From the NCBI RefSeq assembly GCF_018334155.1, contig NZ_JAGXTP010000001.1, forward strand, positions 2,604,001 to 2,668,000: a stretch of DNA of 64,000 nucleotides. The letters are read 5' to 3'. Of this stretch, positions 51,800 through 60,448 are shown piece by piece (positions within the stretch are counted from its first letter, which is position 1; every line of letters starts with the position of its first letter). The notes below the pieces were generated by a model, which saw only the letters and a list, made by a program, of their open reading frames with translations, was not told where the DNA came from and did no database searches. The DNA is from Devosia litorisediminis (GTDB lineage Bacteria > Pseudomonadota > Alphaproteobacteria > Rhizobiales > Devosiaceae). Made by a program: the position numbers and the translations under genes.

Positions 51800-52101
51800 C
51801 CCGCATCATCGCGCCCTTTCTGATCGGCTTTACGCTGTGGAGCGCGGCGTTTGTTGGGCTATACGCCGTGCAGGGACTGGGCTGTCATTGGGGCTGGGGC
51901 CCCGGCCTGCACCGCGGCGTTCTGACCGCTGGCTATCTGCTCACGCTGGCCATCATCGGCTGGGTGATCCACTGGCAGTTTGCGCGGCGATCAGACCCCA
52001 GCACAATGGTTCAACGTGTCGGTGTGATGCTCTCAATCTGCGCCCTGATCGCCAGCGCCGTCATTTTCGCTCCCAGTCTCTACGCCAGCCTGTGCATCTA
52101 G
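51796..52101 (+). CDS. oxidase-associated membrane protein, 101 aa
   Basis: A 101-residue protein with three TM helices (about 5-27, 40-63, 78-97), opening MTRIIAPFLIGFTLWSAAFV. ATG 51796 overlaps the coxA stop. It is the last gene of the oxidase run and has no other family that I recognise; a subunit IV-like role is inferred only from position and TM content. The short 52102-52117 gap separates it from the convergent gabD. Confidence 0.7.
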   Translation: MTRIIAPFLIGFTLWSAAFVGLYAVQGLGCHWGWGPGLHRGVLTAGYLLTLAIIGWVIHWQFARRSDPSTMVQRVGVMLSICALIASAVIFAPSLYASLCI

Positions 52102-52117
52102 GCCGAGGGCGACATGA

Positions 52118-53569
52118 TCAACCGGAAAGCCCGCCAATGCAGGAATATTTTAGCTCGGTGAACTCCAGAATGCCGTGATGTGATCCTTCACGGGAATTGC
52201 CACTCTGCTTGACGCCGCCGAACGGTGCCAGTTCGGTCGAGATCACGCCGGTATTGACGCCAACCATGCCGTATTCAAGGCGCTCCATGACCGAGAACAT
52301 GCGGGCAGCATTCTGGGTATAGAAGTAGGCCGCAAGACCGGTTTCGGAGTCATTGGCCGCGGCAATCACCTCGTCTTCGTCGGTGAAGCGGAAAACCGGC
52401 GCGAGGGGACCAAAGGTCTCCTCATTGGCCAGTGCCATGGTGGCGTTGACGCCGGTCAGTACGGTGGGTTCGAAAAAGGTCTGCCCCAGAGCATGTCGCT
52501 TGCCACCCAGTTCAACCCTGGCGCCTTTGGCGAGCGCATCGGCGATATGGGACTGAACCTTGGCCACCGCTTCCTCGGTTATCAACGGTCCCTGGACAAC
52601 CCCATCGGCAAAACCGTCGCCGACCCTTAGCGCCCGGACACGTTCGACCAACCTTGCAATGAAGGCATCGTGGATATTGTCCTGCACATAGATGCGATTG
52701 GTACAGACACAGGTCTGGCCCATATTGCGGAACTTGGAGAGAATGGCGCCGTCCACCGCCGCATCGAGATCGGCATCTTCGAAGACGATGAAGGGGGCAT
52801 TGCCACCCAGTTCAAGCGCCACTTTCTTGACCGTGCCAGCGGCCTGCCGCATCAGGATCCTGCCCACCTCGGTGGACCCCGTGAAACCGACAAGGCGAAC
52901 CTTGGGATGAGAGGTCAGCACGCCGCCAATGGCAATGGCGTCGCCGGTGATCACATTGAGCGTACCCGCCGGAAACTCGGCGCGCTGCGCCAGTTCAGCC
53001 AGAGCCAATGCGGTCAGTGGAGTCTCGGGCGCAGGCTTGAGGACGACGGTGCAGCCAGCGGCCAGGGCCGGGCCGACCTTGCGCGTGATCATGGCCGCGG
53101 GAAAATTCCAGGGGGTGATCGCGGCCACCACACCGATGGGCTGGCGCAATACCATGATGCGCGCGTCGGCACGATGGGCAGGCAGCAGTTCACCCGCAAT
53201 ACGTTTGGCCTCTTCGGCATAGAATTCGACATAGGAAGCGGCATAGTCGATTTCGCCCAGCGCCTCGGCAAAGGGCTTGCCCTGTTCGCTGGTCAGTATG
53301 GTCGCAAGATCATCGCGATTGGCGATGATCAGTTCAAACCATTTGCGCAGGATGGCGCCCCTATCCTTGGCGGTGCGCGCCGCCCATGGGTGGAAGGCGG
53401 CCTGAGCCGCCTCGACGGCTTCGGTCGCCTCGGCAGCCCCATGATGGGGGACCTTGGCGATAAGCTCGCCATTAGCCGGATTGAGGACCGCTGTGGTGGC
53501 CTCGCCGATGAACTGGCCATTAATCAGGCTTTGCGTCCGCAGCAGGGTGGGATCGGCGAGAGTGCGCAT
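52118..53569 (-). CDS. gabD: succinate-semialdehyde dehydrogenase
   Basis: A 483-residue NAD(P)-dependent aldehyde dehydrogenase, class GabD. Catalytic Glu in ELGGNAPFIVF (about 248) and Cys in GQTCVCTNR (about 282) are visible, with IGVVAAITPWNFPAAMITRK and FTGSTEVGR. It oxidises succinate semialdehyde to succinate, the last step of GABA breakdown. ATG 53569 follows AGGAGCCACAC. It sits 14 bp after gabT on the same strand, one operon. Confidence 0.95.
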   Translation of the reverse strand: MRTLADPTLLRTQSLINGQFIGEATTAVLNPANGELIAKVPHHGAAEATEAVEAAQAAFHPWAARTAKDRGAILRKWFELIIANRDDLATILTSEQGKPFAEALGEIDYAASYVEFYAEEAKRIAGELLPAHRADARIMVLRQPIGVVAAITPWNFPAAMITRKVGPALAAGCTVVLKPAPETPLTALALAELAQRAEFPAGTLNVITGDAIAIGGVLTSHPKVRLVGFTGSTEVGRILMRQAAGTVKKVALELGGNAPFIVFEDADLDAAVDGAILSKFRNMGQTCVCTNRIYVQDNIHDAFIARLVERVRALRVGDGFADGVVQGPLITEEAVAKVQSHIADALAKGARVELGGKRHALGQTFFEPTVLTGVNATMALANEETFGPLAPVFRFTDEDEVIAAANDSETGLAAYFYTQNAARMFSVMERLEYGMVGVNTGVISTELAPFGGVKQSGNSREGSHHGILEFTELKYSCIGGLSG

Positions 53570-53583
53570 GTGTGGCTCCTGAA

Positions 53584-54861
53584 CTATTGCGCTGCAACCA
53601 GAGCGCGGCCGAGCTTGACGAGCCCCTCTTCGAGCAGCGCATCGGATATGGTCAGTGGGTTGAGAACGCGGATGGTGTTGCCATGGATGCCGCATGAGAG
53701 CAGCACGAGACCATCGGCCAGCGCTGTCTGAATGACGCGTTTGGTGGTTGCCGCATCGGGTTCGCCACTGTCGGTGACGATATCAAAAGCAATCATGGCG
53801 CCGGGGCCACGAATAGCCGAGATGGGCACGCCGTCATTGCGCAGAGCCAGTTTATCCAGCGCGCCACGGATGGTGGCACCAATCGCATCGGCGCGGGCCA
53901 GCAGGCCTTCTTCGGCAATCACATCGAGCACAGCAAGAGCGGCGGCACAGGCCATGGGGCTGCCGGCGTAGGTGCCGCCCAGGCCACCGGGTTCGGCAGC
54001 ATCCATGATGTCCGCCCGCCCGATGACGCCCGAGAGGGGGAAACCACCCGCCAGGGATTTGGCGACGGTCAGTAGATCGGGTTCTACCCCGGAATGCTCG
54101 ATGCCGAACATCTTGCCTGTGCGGGCAAAGCCGGTCTGGACTTCATCGGCGATCAGCACGATGCCATGGGTGTCGCAGGCTTGGCGCAACGCCTGCAGCA
54201 GTTCGGTCGGCGCAGGCAGGAAGCCCCCTTCACCCTGTACAGGCTCGATAATGATGGCGGCCACATCAGTGGGCGCAATGTCGGCCCGGAATAAGGTGTC
54301 CAGCGCGCGCAGCGTGTCAGCGACACTGACGCCATGACTCGCTGCCGGGAATGGCAGGTGGTAGATGGCTGGTGGCGCGACGCCAAATTTGACCTTGTAG
54401 GGCGCGACCTTGCCGGTCAGCGCCATGGTCAGCGTGGTGCGACCATGAAAACCGCCGCTAAAGGCGATCACGCCGGGTCGCCCGGTGGAAGCCCGGGCAA
54501 TCTTGATGGCGTTCTCAACCGCTTCGGCGCCGGTGGAAAACAGTACTGACTTCGCTGGTGCGTTGAACGGCGCCAACCCATTGAGCCGCTCGCACAGCGC
54601 GACATAGGGTTCGTAGGGCATGATCTGGAAAGCGGTGTGGGTGAAGTGATCGAGTTGATCGCGCACGGCCGCCATCACCTTGGGGTGGCGGTGACCCGTA
54701 TTGAGCACCGCAATGCCTCCCGCAAAATCGATGTAGCGATTGCCGTCAATGTCCCAGATTTCCGAATTCTCGGCGCGCTGGGCATAGACCGGGAAGGCAC
54801 TAGCGAGCCCGCGCGGGATGGCGGCGAGGTGGCGGTCGCGAAGGTCGGAATTGTGGGACAT
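53584..54861 (-). CDS. gabT: 4-aminobutyrate aminotransferase
   Basis: A 425-residue class III aminotransferase that moves the amino group of GABA to 2-oxoglutarate. PLP features: GAEAVENAIKIARASTGRPG, HGRTTLTMAL, the Asp in LIADEVQTGFARTGKMFGIE and Lys in VAKSLAGGFPLS. ATG 54861 (MSHNSDLRDRHLAAIPRGLA) is preferred over GTG 54870. It is coupled to gabD and divergent from the LysR gene, the usual GABA-regulator layout. Confidence 0.94.
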   Translation of the reverse strand: MSHNSDLRDRHLAAIPRGLASAFPVYAQRAENSEIWDIDGNRYIDFAGGIAVLNTGHRHPKVMAAVRDQLDHFTHTAFQIMPYEPYVALCERLNGLAPFNAPAKSVLFSTGAEAVENAIKIARASTGRPGVIAFSGGFHGRTTLTMALTGKVAPYKVKFGVAPPAIYHLPFPAASHGVSVADTLRALDTLFRADIAPTDVAAIIIEPVQGEGGFLPAPTELLQALRQACDTHGIVLIADEVQTGFARTGKMFGIEHSGVEPDLLTVAKSLAGGFPLSGVIGRADIMDAAEPGGLGGTYAGSPMACAAALAVLDVIAEEGLLARADAIGATIRGALDKLALRNDGVPISAIRGPGAMIAFDIVTDSGEPDAATTKRVIQTALADGLVLLSCGIHGNTIRVLNPLTISDALLEEGLVKLGRALVAAQ

Positions 54862-54935
54862 GGGGCGCACTCTGGGAGCAAGATCTGATCCCCCATTGTT
54901 ACCGTGCGCAGCATCACACCCGTAGCAGATTGATT

Positions 54936-54952
54936 TGCATACAGTGGTGCAT
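54936..54952. promoter_or_regulatory. TGCAT direct repeat in gabT/LysR divergent region
   Basis: TGCAT at 54936-54940 and 54948-54952, 12 bp apart, in the 105-bp gap between the divergent gabT and LysR genes. Possible LysR contact site; weak evidence. Confidence 0.3.
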
Positions 54953-54966
54953 TAAAGCTTCCACTC

Positions 54967-55860
54967 ATGAGTGCTGACGGACCCAACCTCCCCCCATTGA
55001 TCATGCTGCGCGCCTTCGAAGCGGTGGCGCGAATGGGCAGCATGCGCAAGGCGGCGGACGATATTGGCGTCAGCCATACGGTGGTGAGCCGCCATGTGCG
55101 CAATCTCGAACACTGGATGGACCAGAAACTGGTGACGGCGACGCCGCGCGGGGTGGTGCTGACAGCAGCGGGTGAAACGCTGGTCGCGTCGGTTACCCGA
55201 GCCTTCCGGATTATTGCCAACACCACGGCCGAACTGCGCCCCGCCTCGCCGCGCGCCGGTCTGCGTATCTGGTGCATGCCGGGACTGGCCACACGCTGGT
55301 TGACGCCGCGTCTATCGGATATCGAAGCGGCAATGGGATCGGTGGAGATCAGTCTGCGGGCGATTGATCGCCTGCCCGACTTTGCCGCACACGAAGCCGA
55401 TCTGATGATCGGGTTCGGCCGGTTTGATGATCTGCCGACTGGCGCCCGACGGCTGATCCTGCCGCGCATGTTTCCGGTTGCCAGTCCGGCATGGATTGCC
55501 CGCAATGGCGCACCAGCGGATCTTTCAGCCTTGGCACAGGCCCCCCTGATCCACGAGGAAAGCCGCCAGCAATGGACGGACTGGTTTGAGGCGATGGGCA
55601 CCCGGCTGAGCGCGCAATTGCGCGGGCCGCGCCTGTGGGATGCCAATCTGGGCTTTGACGCCGCACTGGCGGGTCAGGGTATTGCGCTGGTGACCCGACT
55701 GACGGCTGGCAGCGAGATCGACAATGGCCGGCTGGTGGAAATCCTCGACAGCAAAGTGCGGCTGGGTGGCTATTATCTGGTGGCGGCACCGCAGCGTCTG
55801 GGTGACCCTACGCTGACCCGGTTCGAGCGTTGGCTCGAGGACAACCTGCCGCGCGAGTGA
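54967..55860 (+). CDS. LysR-family regulator (GcvA-like)
   Basis: A 297-residue LysR regulator. N-terminal winged HTH (about 10-68): LRAFEAVARMGSMRKAADDI, VSHTVVSRHVRNLEHWMDQK. The effector domain has ALAGQGIALVTRLTAGSEID, as in GcvA-type proteins. It is divergent from gabT and upstream of puuD-like, so control of GABA or polyamine breakdown is likely, with GABA or succinate semialdehyde as possible effector. Confidence 0.9.
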   Translation: MSADGPNLPPLIMLRAFEAVARMGSMRKAADDIGVSHTVVSRHVRNLEHWMDQKLVTATPRGVVLTAAGETLVASVTRAFRIIANTTAELRPASPRAGLRIWCMPGLATRWLTPRLSDIEAAMGSVEISLRAIDRLPDFAAHEADLMIGFGRFDDLPTGARRLILPRMFPVASPAWIARNGAPADLSALAQAPLIHEESRQQWTDWFEAMGTRLSAQLRGPRLWDANLGFDAALAGQGIALVTRLTAGSEIDNGRLVEILDSKVRLGGYYLVAAPQRLGDPTLTRFERWLEDNLPRE

Positions 55861-55926
55861 GCGTTGCGCACGTACGCGAGCGCGCATGATTGTGGGCCGC
55901 GCAGCACGGCTGTCCAGAGCGTTTTT

Positions 55927-55936
55927 GACAATTGTC
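55927..55936. promoter_or_regulatory. perfect palindrome upstream of puuD-like gene
   Basis: GACAATTGTC, 67 bp before ATG 56004 and overlapping a TTGACA that could serve as a -35 element. Candidate operator; no matching regulator identified. Confidence 0.3.
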
Positions 55937-56003
55937 CGGCTTGACGCGACAGGGGAGCAACCCGACTTTAAAGGGGCCTTTTGTCAACAACACGCGTCCC
56001 GTC

Positions 56004-56756
56004 ATGCCCAGCACCCGCAAACCCGTTATCGGGGTCATTTCCTGCACCCGCACCGTCGAGGGCGAAGACGCCTATATCGTCAAAACCCGCTATGTGGATG
56101 CCCTCGCCAAGCATGCTGATGCGGTTCCCCTGATCTGTCCTGCCATCACAACGCGAGACGATGCGGACGCAATGCTCGCGCGGCTTGACGCCATTCTGCT
56201 GACCGGCAGCAACTCGAATATTGAACCGCACCATTATGGCGCCGCGAGCGGGCGTGCGCCATACGATCCGGGGCGTGATACGATGTCGGCCTTGCTGATC
56301 AAGGCAGCGGTGGCTGCGGGCAAACCGGTGTTCGGGATTTGCCGGGGACTGCAGGAAATCAATGTGGCTCTGGGCGGTACACTGGTGGACCAGCGGGATG
56401 GCGCAGAGCCACCTGAATTACCGCACCACGCCCCAGACGATGCGTCGCTTGAGCAGATGTTTGGACACAGCCACCCGATCGACGTGGTGGCGGACACGCC
56501 CCTGGCCGCCATTACTGACGAGCCGACGCTCACCATCAACAGCGTTCACTTCCAGACGATCGGGGCACTGGGCGCGGGACTGGTGGTCAACGCGCGTGCT
56601 AAAGATGGCGTAGTGGAAGCAGTTTCCTCGGTCGAGGGACCGACGAAAATCCTGGCGGTGCAATGGCATCCGGAGTGGCAACCAGAGACCCGGTTTCACG
56701 ATCTGGCATTCTGGCAGGCGCTGGGCGAAATCACGCGCGACGCCACGGCGCGATAA
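56004..56756 (+). CDS. puuD: gamma-glutamyl-GABA hydrolase family protein
   Basis: A 250-residue class I glutamine amidotransferase-like hydrolase. Triad: nucleophile Cys in GICRGLQEINVALGG (about 114), His and Glu in VQWHPEWQ (about 222-224). PuuD cleaves gamma-glutamyl-GABA to glutamate and GABA in the cytoplasm. ATG 56004 (MPSTRKPVIGVISC) matches the family start. Downstream gabT/gabD would take the GABA on. The first two Puu enzymes are not seen. Confidence 0.88.
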   Translation: MPSTRKPVIGVISCTRTVEGEDAYIVKTRYVDALAKHADAVPLICPAITTRDDADAMLARLDAILLTGSNSNIEPHHYGAASGRAPYDPGRDTMSALLIKAAVAAGKPVFGICRGLQEINVALGGTLVDQRDGAEPPELPHHAPDDASLEQMFGHSHPIDVVADTPLAAITDEPTLTINSVHFQTIGALGAGLVVNARAKDGVVEAVSSVEGPTKILAVQWHPEWQPETRFHDLAFWQALGEITRDATAR

Positions 56757-56846
56757 GAATTCATTATAGGCTGAATTTTGAATAGGAATTGGACAGCGGC
56801 GCTGGAAGGCCTTTGATTGTTGGAGCAAACCAACTTATGGCGATCC

Positions 56847-57320
56847 ATGACCGACAAGAAATTCTATCTCAAATTCGTCGAAGCCAACGTTCAGGGTATC
56901 ATCACGCTTTATTGGGATAACGCGCCCAAGACCTGTGAAGCCCTGTGGAACGCGCTGGAAACGCCGATCCAGTGGGATGCGACCCACGCCATCTTCTCGG
57001 GTCCCGAAATCATGATGGGCCTGCCTGAGACCCACCGCAATTTCGATCCAACCGCCCTGCCACCGGAAAACCAGACAGTGCTGCCCGAGCCGGGCGAACT
57101 GCTGTGGTTCTATCAGCCCAAGAACTTCTTCAAGATTGATCCCAGCGAGTTCTGGGAAATCGGCATGTTCTATGGCGTCGGCGGCCGCACCTTTGGCCCC
57201 ACGGGTTGGATTCCCTGCACCTATTTCGGCAAGATGACCGAAAATCTGGATGCCGTGGCGGAGCAGTGCCGCCTGATCCGTATCGAGGGCGCCAAGACCG
57301 TTGAGCTGGGCCGCCTGTAG
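56847..57320 (+). CDS. DUF3830 family protein
   Basis: A 157-residue protein with a cyclophilin-like DUF3830/DUF369 core: NAPKTCEALWNALETPIQWD, ATHAIFSGPEIMMGLP and GELLWFYQPKNFFKIDPSEF. The fold is small-molecule or peptide binding in relatives; no enzymatic role is known to me. ATG 56847 has no strong ribosome site (TGGCGATCC). It lies between the puuD-like gene and the polyamine transporter, so it may be part of the same catabolic unit. Confidence 0.82.
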   Translation: MTDKKFYLKFVEANVQGIITLYWDNAPKTCEALWNALETPIQWDATHAIFSGPEIMMGLPETHRNFDPTALPPENQTVLPEPGELLWFYQPKNFFKIDPSEFWEIGMFYGVGGRTFGPTGWIPCTYFGKMTENLDAVAEQCRLIRIEGAKTVELGRL

Positions 57321-57392
57321 AGACACTGGCCCAAATTGACCACGTGACGGCTGTTGCGTCACCGGTTGCGTCTTCGGGCCACAATGCCACGA

Positions 57393-57421
57393 CCTCGTCC
57401 CTCGACAGACTCGGGATGAGG
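57393..57421. repeat. REP-like palindromic element
   Basis: CCTCGTCCC, 11-nt loop TCGACAGACTC, GGGATGAGG: a 9-bp stem with one G-T pair. It resembles short palindromes spread through Hyphomicrobiales genomes (a TCGACAG... core with GATGAGG). Only one copy was noticed here; it is in the leader before the polyamine binding protein. Confidence 0.5.
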
Positions 57422-57488
57422 TCCACTCCAGCGCCGGACACACGCAGTACTGGCGCTGTCGCAATCAATTCAGCAAGGGAGACGACCA

Positions 57489-58523
57489 ATGAAAGCTATT
57501 CTCGGTACAACCGTTCTGAGCCTTTCGGCTCTGCTCAGCACCACCGCCTTCGCGCAGGACACCACCTTCACGATCAACTCGTTCGGTGGGGCCTATGAGA
57601 CGGCCCATCGCGCCTGCATCATCACCCCGTTCGAAGAAGAGACTGGTGTGAGCGTCAATGTGGTCACCGCTTACTCGGCAGATGCCTTTGCCCAGTTGCG
57701 CGCCCAGAAGGATGCGCCGCAGTTTGACGTGATCCATTTCTCTGGTGGCCAGGAAATCGTCGGCGCAGCTGAGGGGCTGCTGGCACCAATCGATGCGGCA
57801 AGCCTGACCAATGCAGCAGACGTGTATGACTTCGCAAAGGCCAATCTGGCCAAGGGTGAAGGTCCGGCCTATTCGATTGCGGCGATCGGCCTGATCTACA
57901 ACACCGACGCTGTCTCGCCAGCGCCGACCCAGTGGGCCGATCTGCTCAACCCCGAATACAGCGAACATCTGGTTCTCACCGACATCTCCAATGGCTATGG
58001 CATGCTCGGCTTCCTGATGCTGAACCAGTCGCAGGGCGGCGATCTGAACAACATCCAGCCCGGCCTTGATGCGGTTGCCAAGCTGCTTGAAGCGGGCGCG
58101 CTGATCGTGTCGACCTCGCCCGAAATCCAGCAGGAATTCGCGCAGAATGACGCGTGGATTGCCCCTTACGCTTCGGATTATGCGTTCACGCTGCGCAAGG
58201 CCGGCCTGCCGTCGGGTTTCGCACAGGGCGCTGAAGGTACACCAGCCAGCTACATCACCACCAATGTCGTGGCCGGTCGTCCCAACACCGATCTGGCGCT
58301 GAAGTTCGTCGACATGTCGATCTCGCCAGAGGCACAGGAATGCTTTGCCGAGGCACTGCGCTACTCGCCCACCAACTCCAAGGCCGAACTGAGCGCTGAA
58401 GTCGCTGCCGACGTCGCCTATGGCGAAGAAGGGGTTGCCGGTCTGATCCGCTTTGATCCCGCCGTGATCGAAGCCAATCGCACCGCCTGGGTTGAAGAGT
58501 GGAACAAGACTATCGCTCGCTAA
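57489..58523 (+). CDS. polyamine-type ABC substrate-binding protein (PotD/PotF-like)
   Basis: A 344-residue periplasmic binding protein with a signal peptide (MKAILGTTVLSLSALLSTTA, cleaved near AFAQ). It has the family 1 spermidine/putrescine layout: FTINSFGGAYETAHRACIIT, WADLLNPEYSEHLVLTDISN and EGTPASYITTNVVAGRPNTD. It is the first gene of the transporter run; CAAGGGAGACGACC is the ribosome site. The acidic residues that bind amines in PotF are not all identifiable, so the ligand might be another cation or amide. Confidence 0.88.
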   Translation: MKAILGTTVLSLSALLSTTAFAQDTTFTINSFGGAYETAHRACIITPFEEETGVSVNVVTAYSADAFAQLRAQKDAPQFDVIHFSGGQEIVGAAEGLLAPIDAASLTNAADVYDFAKANLAKGEGPAYSIAAIGLIYNTDAVSPAPTQWADLLNPEYSEHLVLTDISNGYGMLGFLMLNQSQGGDLNNIQPGLDAVAKLLEAGALIVSTSPEIQQEFAQNDAWIAPYASDYAFTLRKAGLPSGFAQGAEGTPASYITTNVVAGRPNTDLALKFVDMSISPEAQECFAEALRYSPTNSKAELSAEVAADVAYGEEGVAGLIRFDPAVIEANRTAWVEEWNKTIAR

Positions 58524-58656
58524 GGCGGTCGATCTGCAAGGCTCTGCTCTGTTCCAACTTGCCCCTGGGCGCAGTCAGAACAGGGCAGAAACGACCTCCC
58601 CCAGGGAGACCATGATAGCGGTCCGGACGCGCCACTCCTTTGCCGCCCGGACTGCA

Positions 58657-58692
58657 GGCCTCTCCAGCCCAAGATGGAGAGGCCACCTTTTT
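58657..58692 (+). terminator. intra-operon terminator after binding-protein gene
   Basis: GGCCTCTCCA, 8-nt loop, TGGAGAGGCC, then ACCTTTTT: a 10-bp stem with a T tract. It lies in the 304-bp gap (58524-58827) between binding protein and permease; the rest of that gap has no ORF. It should give higher binding-protein than permease expression. Confidence 0.8.
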
Positions 58693-58827
58693 CAGCAATC
58701 TTTGGCTTGGCGGCGACCTGGACAAAAATGGGCGCAATCTCATTGTTCGACTCACGCGCCATGAAGTCTACACATAGATGGAATGCCCGATTTCGCCGGG
58801 CTGCGTGGAGCAAGGAAGACGCAACGC

Positions 58828-59649
58828 ATGAACGACCGCACAGAGAACCTGCTGCTGGCCTTGCCCGGAATTCTGCTGCTGGGGCTCGCCTTCTTCCTGC
58901 CGATCGCCCAGATGTTGCTGCTGAGCATTTCGGGCCCTGAAGGCCCTACTCTGGCGCATTTCGTGCGTTTCCTGTCCGACCCTTACTATCTCAATATTCT
59001 GTGGCGCACGGTGAGACTGTCGCTGCTGATCACCGTGATCTGCGCGCTGATCGGTTTTCCGTTGGCCTATATCATGACCAAGGTTGGTCCCAAGCTACGG
59101 CTGTGGCTGGTGGTGATTGTGATCCTGCCGCTGATGACCAGTGTGGTGGTGCGCACTTTTGGCTGGATGGTCCTGCTCAGCCGCAGCGGGATGATCCCCG
59201 AAATGTTGCGTGATATGGGCCTGGTGGGCCGCACCTTTGCGCTGATGCAGACTGAGGCCGCCATCGTGATCGGCATGGTGCAAGTGCTGCTGCCATTCAT
59301 GACACTGTCCATTCTGGGCGTCCTCACCCGCATTGACGGTAGGCTCGAAGAGGCCGCGCGCACCATGGGATGCTCCTTCCTGCAGACGATCCGCACGGTA
59401 GTGCTGCCGCTGGCCCTGCCCGGTATTGTTGCCGGGTCGCTGCTTTGCTTTACGCTATCGGCCAGCTCGTTCGTCACGCCCAACCTGCTCGGTGGCACGC
59501 GCATTCAGGTGCTGGCCGCCTCGATTTACAAGTCTGTGACGGCGACGCCCGACTGGCCCTTTGCGGCGGCGCAGGCCGTCATCCTGTTCGTTGGCATCCT
59601 GCTGGTGCTGGTGCCCTATATCAAACTCACGGGAGCCAAGCATGGTTAG
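58828..59649 (+). CDS. polyamine-type ABC permease 1 (PotB/PotH-like)
   Basis: A 273-residue permease with six TM segments and the EAA loop EAARTMGCSFLQTIRTVVLP (about 188-207). N-terminal LLLALPGILLLGLAFFLPIA is TM1. ATG 58828 has AAGGAAGACGC upstream; the longer start to 58783 is unlikely. It overlaps permease 2 by 8 bp. Confidence 0.9.
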   Translation: MNDRTENLLLALPGILLLGLAFFLPIAQMLLLSISGPEGPTLAHFVRFLSDPYYLNILWRTVRLSLLITVICALIGFPLAYIMTKVGPKLRLWLVVIVILPLMTSVVVRTFGWMVLLSRSGMIPEMLRDMGLVGRTFALMQTEAAIVIGMVQVLLPFMTLSILGVLTRIDGRLEEAARTMGCSFLQTIRTVVLPLALPGIVAGSLLCFTLSASSFVTPNLLGGTRIQVLAASIYKSVTATPDWPFAAAQAVILFVGILLVLVPYIKLTGAKHG

Positions 59650-60445
59650 GGCTGTTCCGGGCTGGCTGCATATTGTCGGCATTGTCTTCGTCGCGCTGAC
59701 CGCGCTTATCCTGCTGGCGCCGCTGATCGTGGTGATCGGGGTGTCCGTATCGGAAAGTCAGTTCATCGCGTTCCCGCCCAATGGGCTGAGCCTGCGCTGG
59801 TATCAGGAAGTGTTGTCGTCCAACGCCTATCTCAACGCAGCCTGGATCAGCATCCAGATCGCCTTGCTGGTCACCCTGATGGCTACCGCCATTGGCGGCG
59901 CGGCGGCCATCGCTATCCATCGCCGGCAATTGCCGTTCTCGGATGTGCTGGCCACAGTATTCCTGTCGCCGCTGGTGCTGCCCACCATCATCTACGCCAT
60001 CGGCATGCTGATGTTCTGGAGCTCGGTGTTCGGACCGGTCACGCCGCTGACGTTGGCGCTCAGCCATACGGCGATTGCCCTGCCCTATGTAGTACGCACC
60101 ACGCTGGCCGTGCTCGCGGAATCCGACCCCTATCTCGAAGAAGCCGCACGCACCATGGGTGCGAACCGTCTGCAGCGGCTGTGGTTCGTGGTGGTGCCCC
60201 AGTGTATTCCGGGGCTGGCCGCGGGGGCGTTCTTCGCCTTCAACATCTCGTTTGATGAAGCCGTGCTGTCGCTGTTCCTGCGGGGGCCAACGCTGACTAC
60301 CCTGCCCGTGCAGATCTACGGCCAGCTCGAGTTTTCGCCCGACCCATCGGTGGCCGCCGTGTCCACCATCATGATTGCCTTGACCATTGTGCTGATCTTC
60401 GTGATCGACAGGATGCTGGGCCTCACCCGTTTTGCGAGTGCCTGA
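59642..60445 (+). CDS. polyamine-type ABC permease 2 (PotC/PotI-like)
   Basis: A 267-residue permease from ATG 59642 (MVRAVPGWLHIVGIVFVALT). The EAA loop is EEAARTMGANRLQRLWFVVV. It has six TM segments and ends near IDRMLGLTRFA, the PotC-type C-terminus. It overlaps permease 1 and ends 3 bp before the ATPase gene. Confidence 0.92.
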   Translation: MVRAVPGWLHIVGIVFVALTALILLAPLIVVIGVSVSESQFIAFPPNGLSLRWYQEVLSSNAYLNAAWISIQIALLVTLMATAIGGAAAIAIHRRQLPFSDVLATVFLSPLVLPTIIYAIGMLMFWSSVFGPVTPLTLALSHTAIALPYVVRTTLAVLAESDPYLEEAARTMGANRLQRLWFVVVPQCIPGLAAGAFFAFNISFDEAVLSLFLRGPTLTTLPVQIYGQLEFSPDPSVAAVSTIMIALTIVLIFVIDRMLGLTRFASA

Positions 60446-60448
60446 CCC

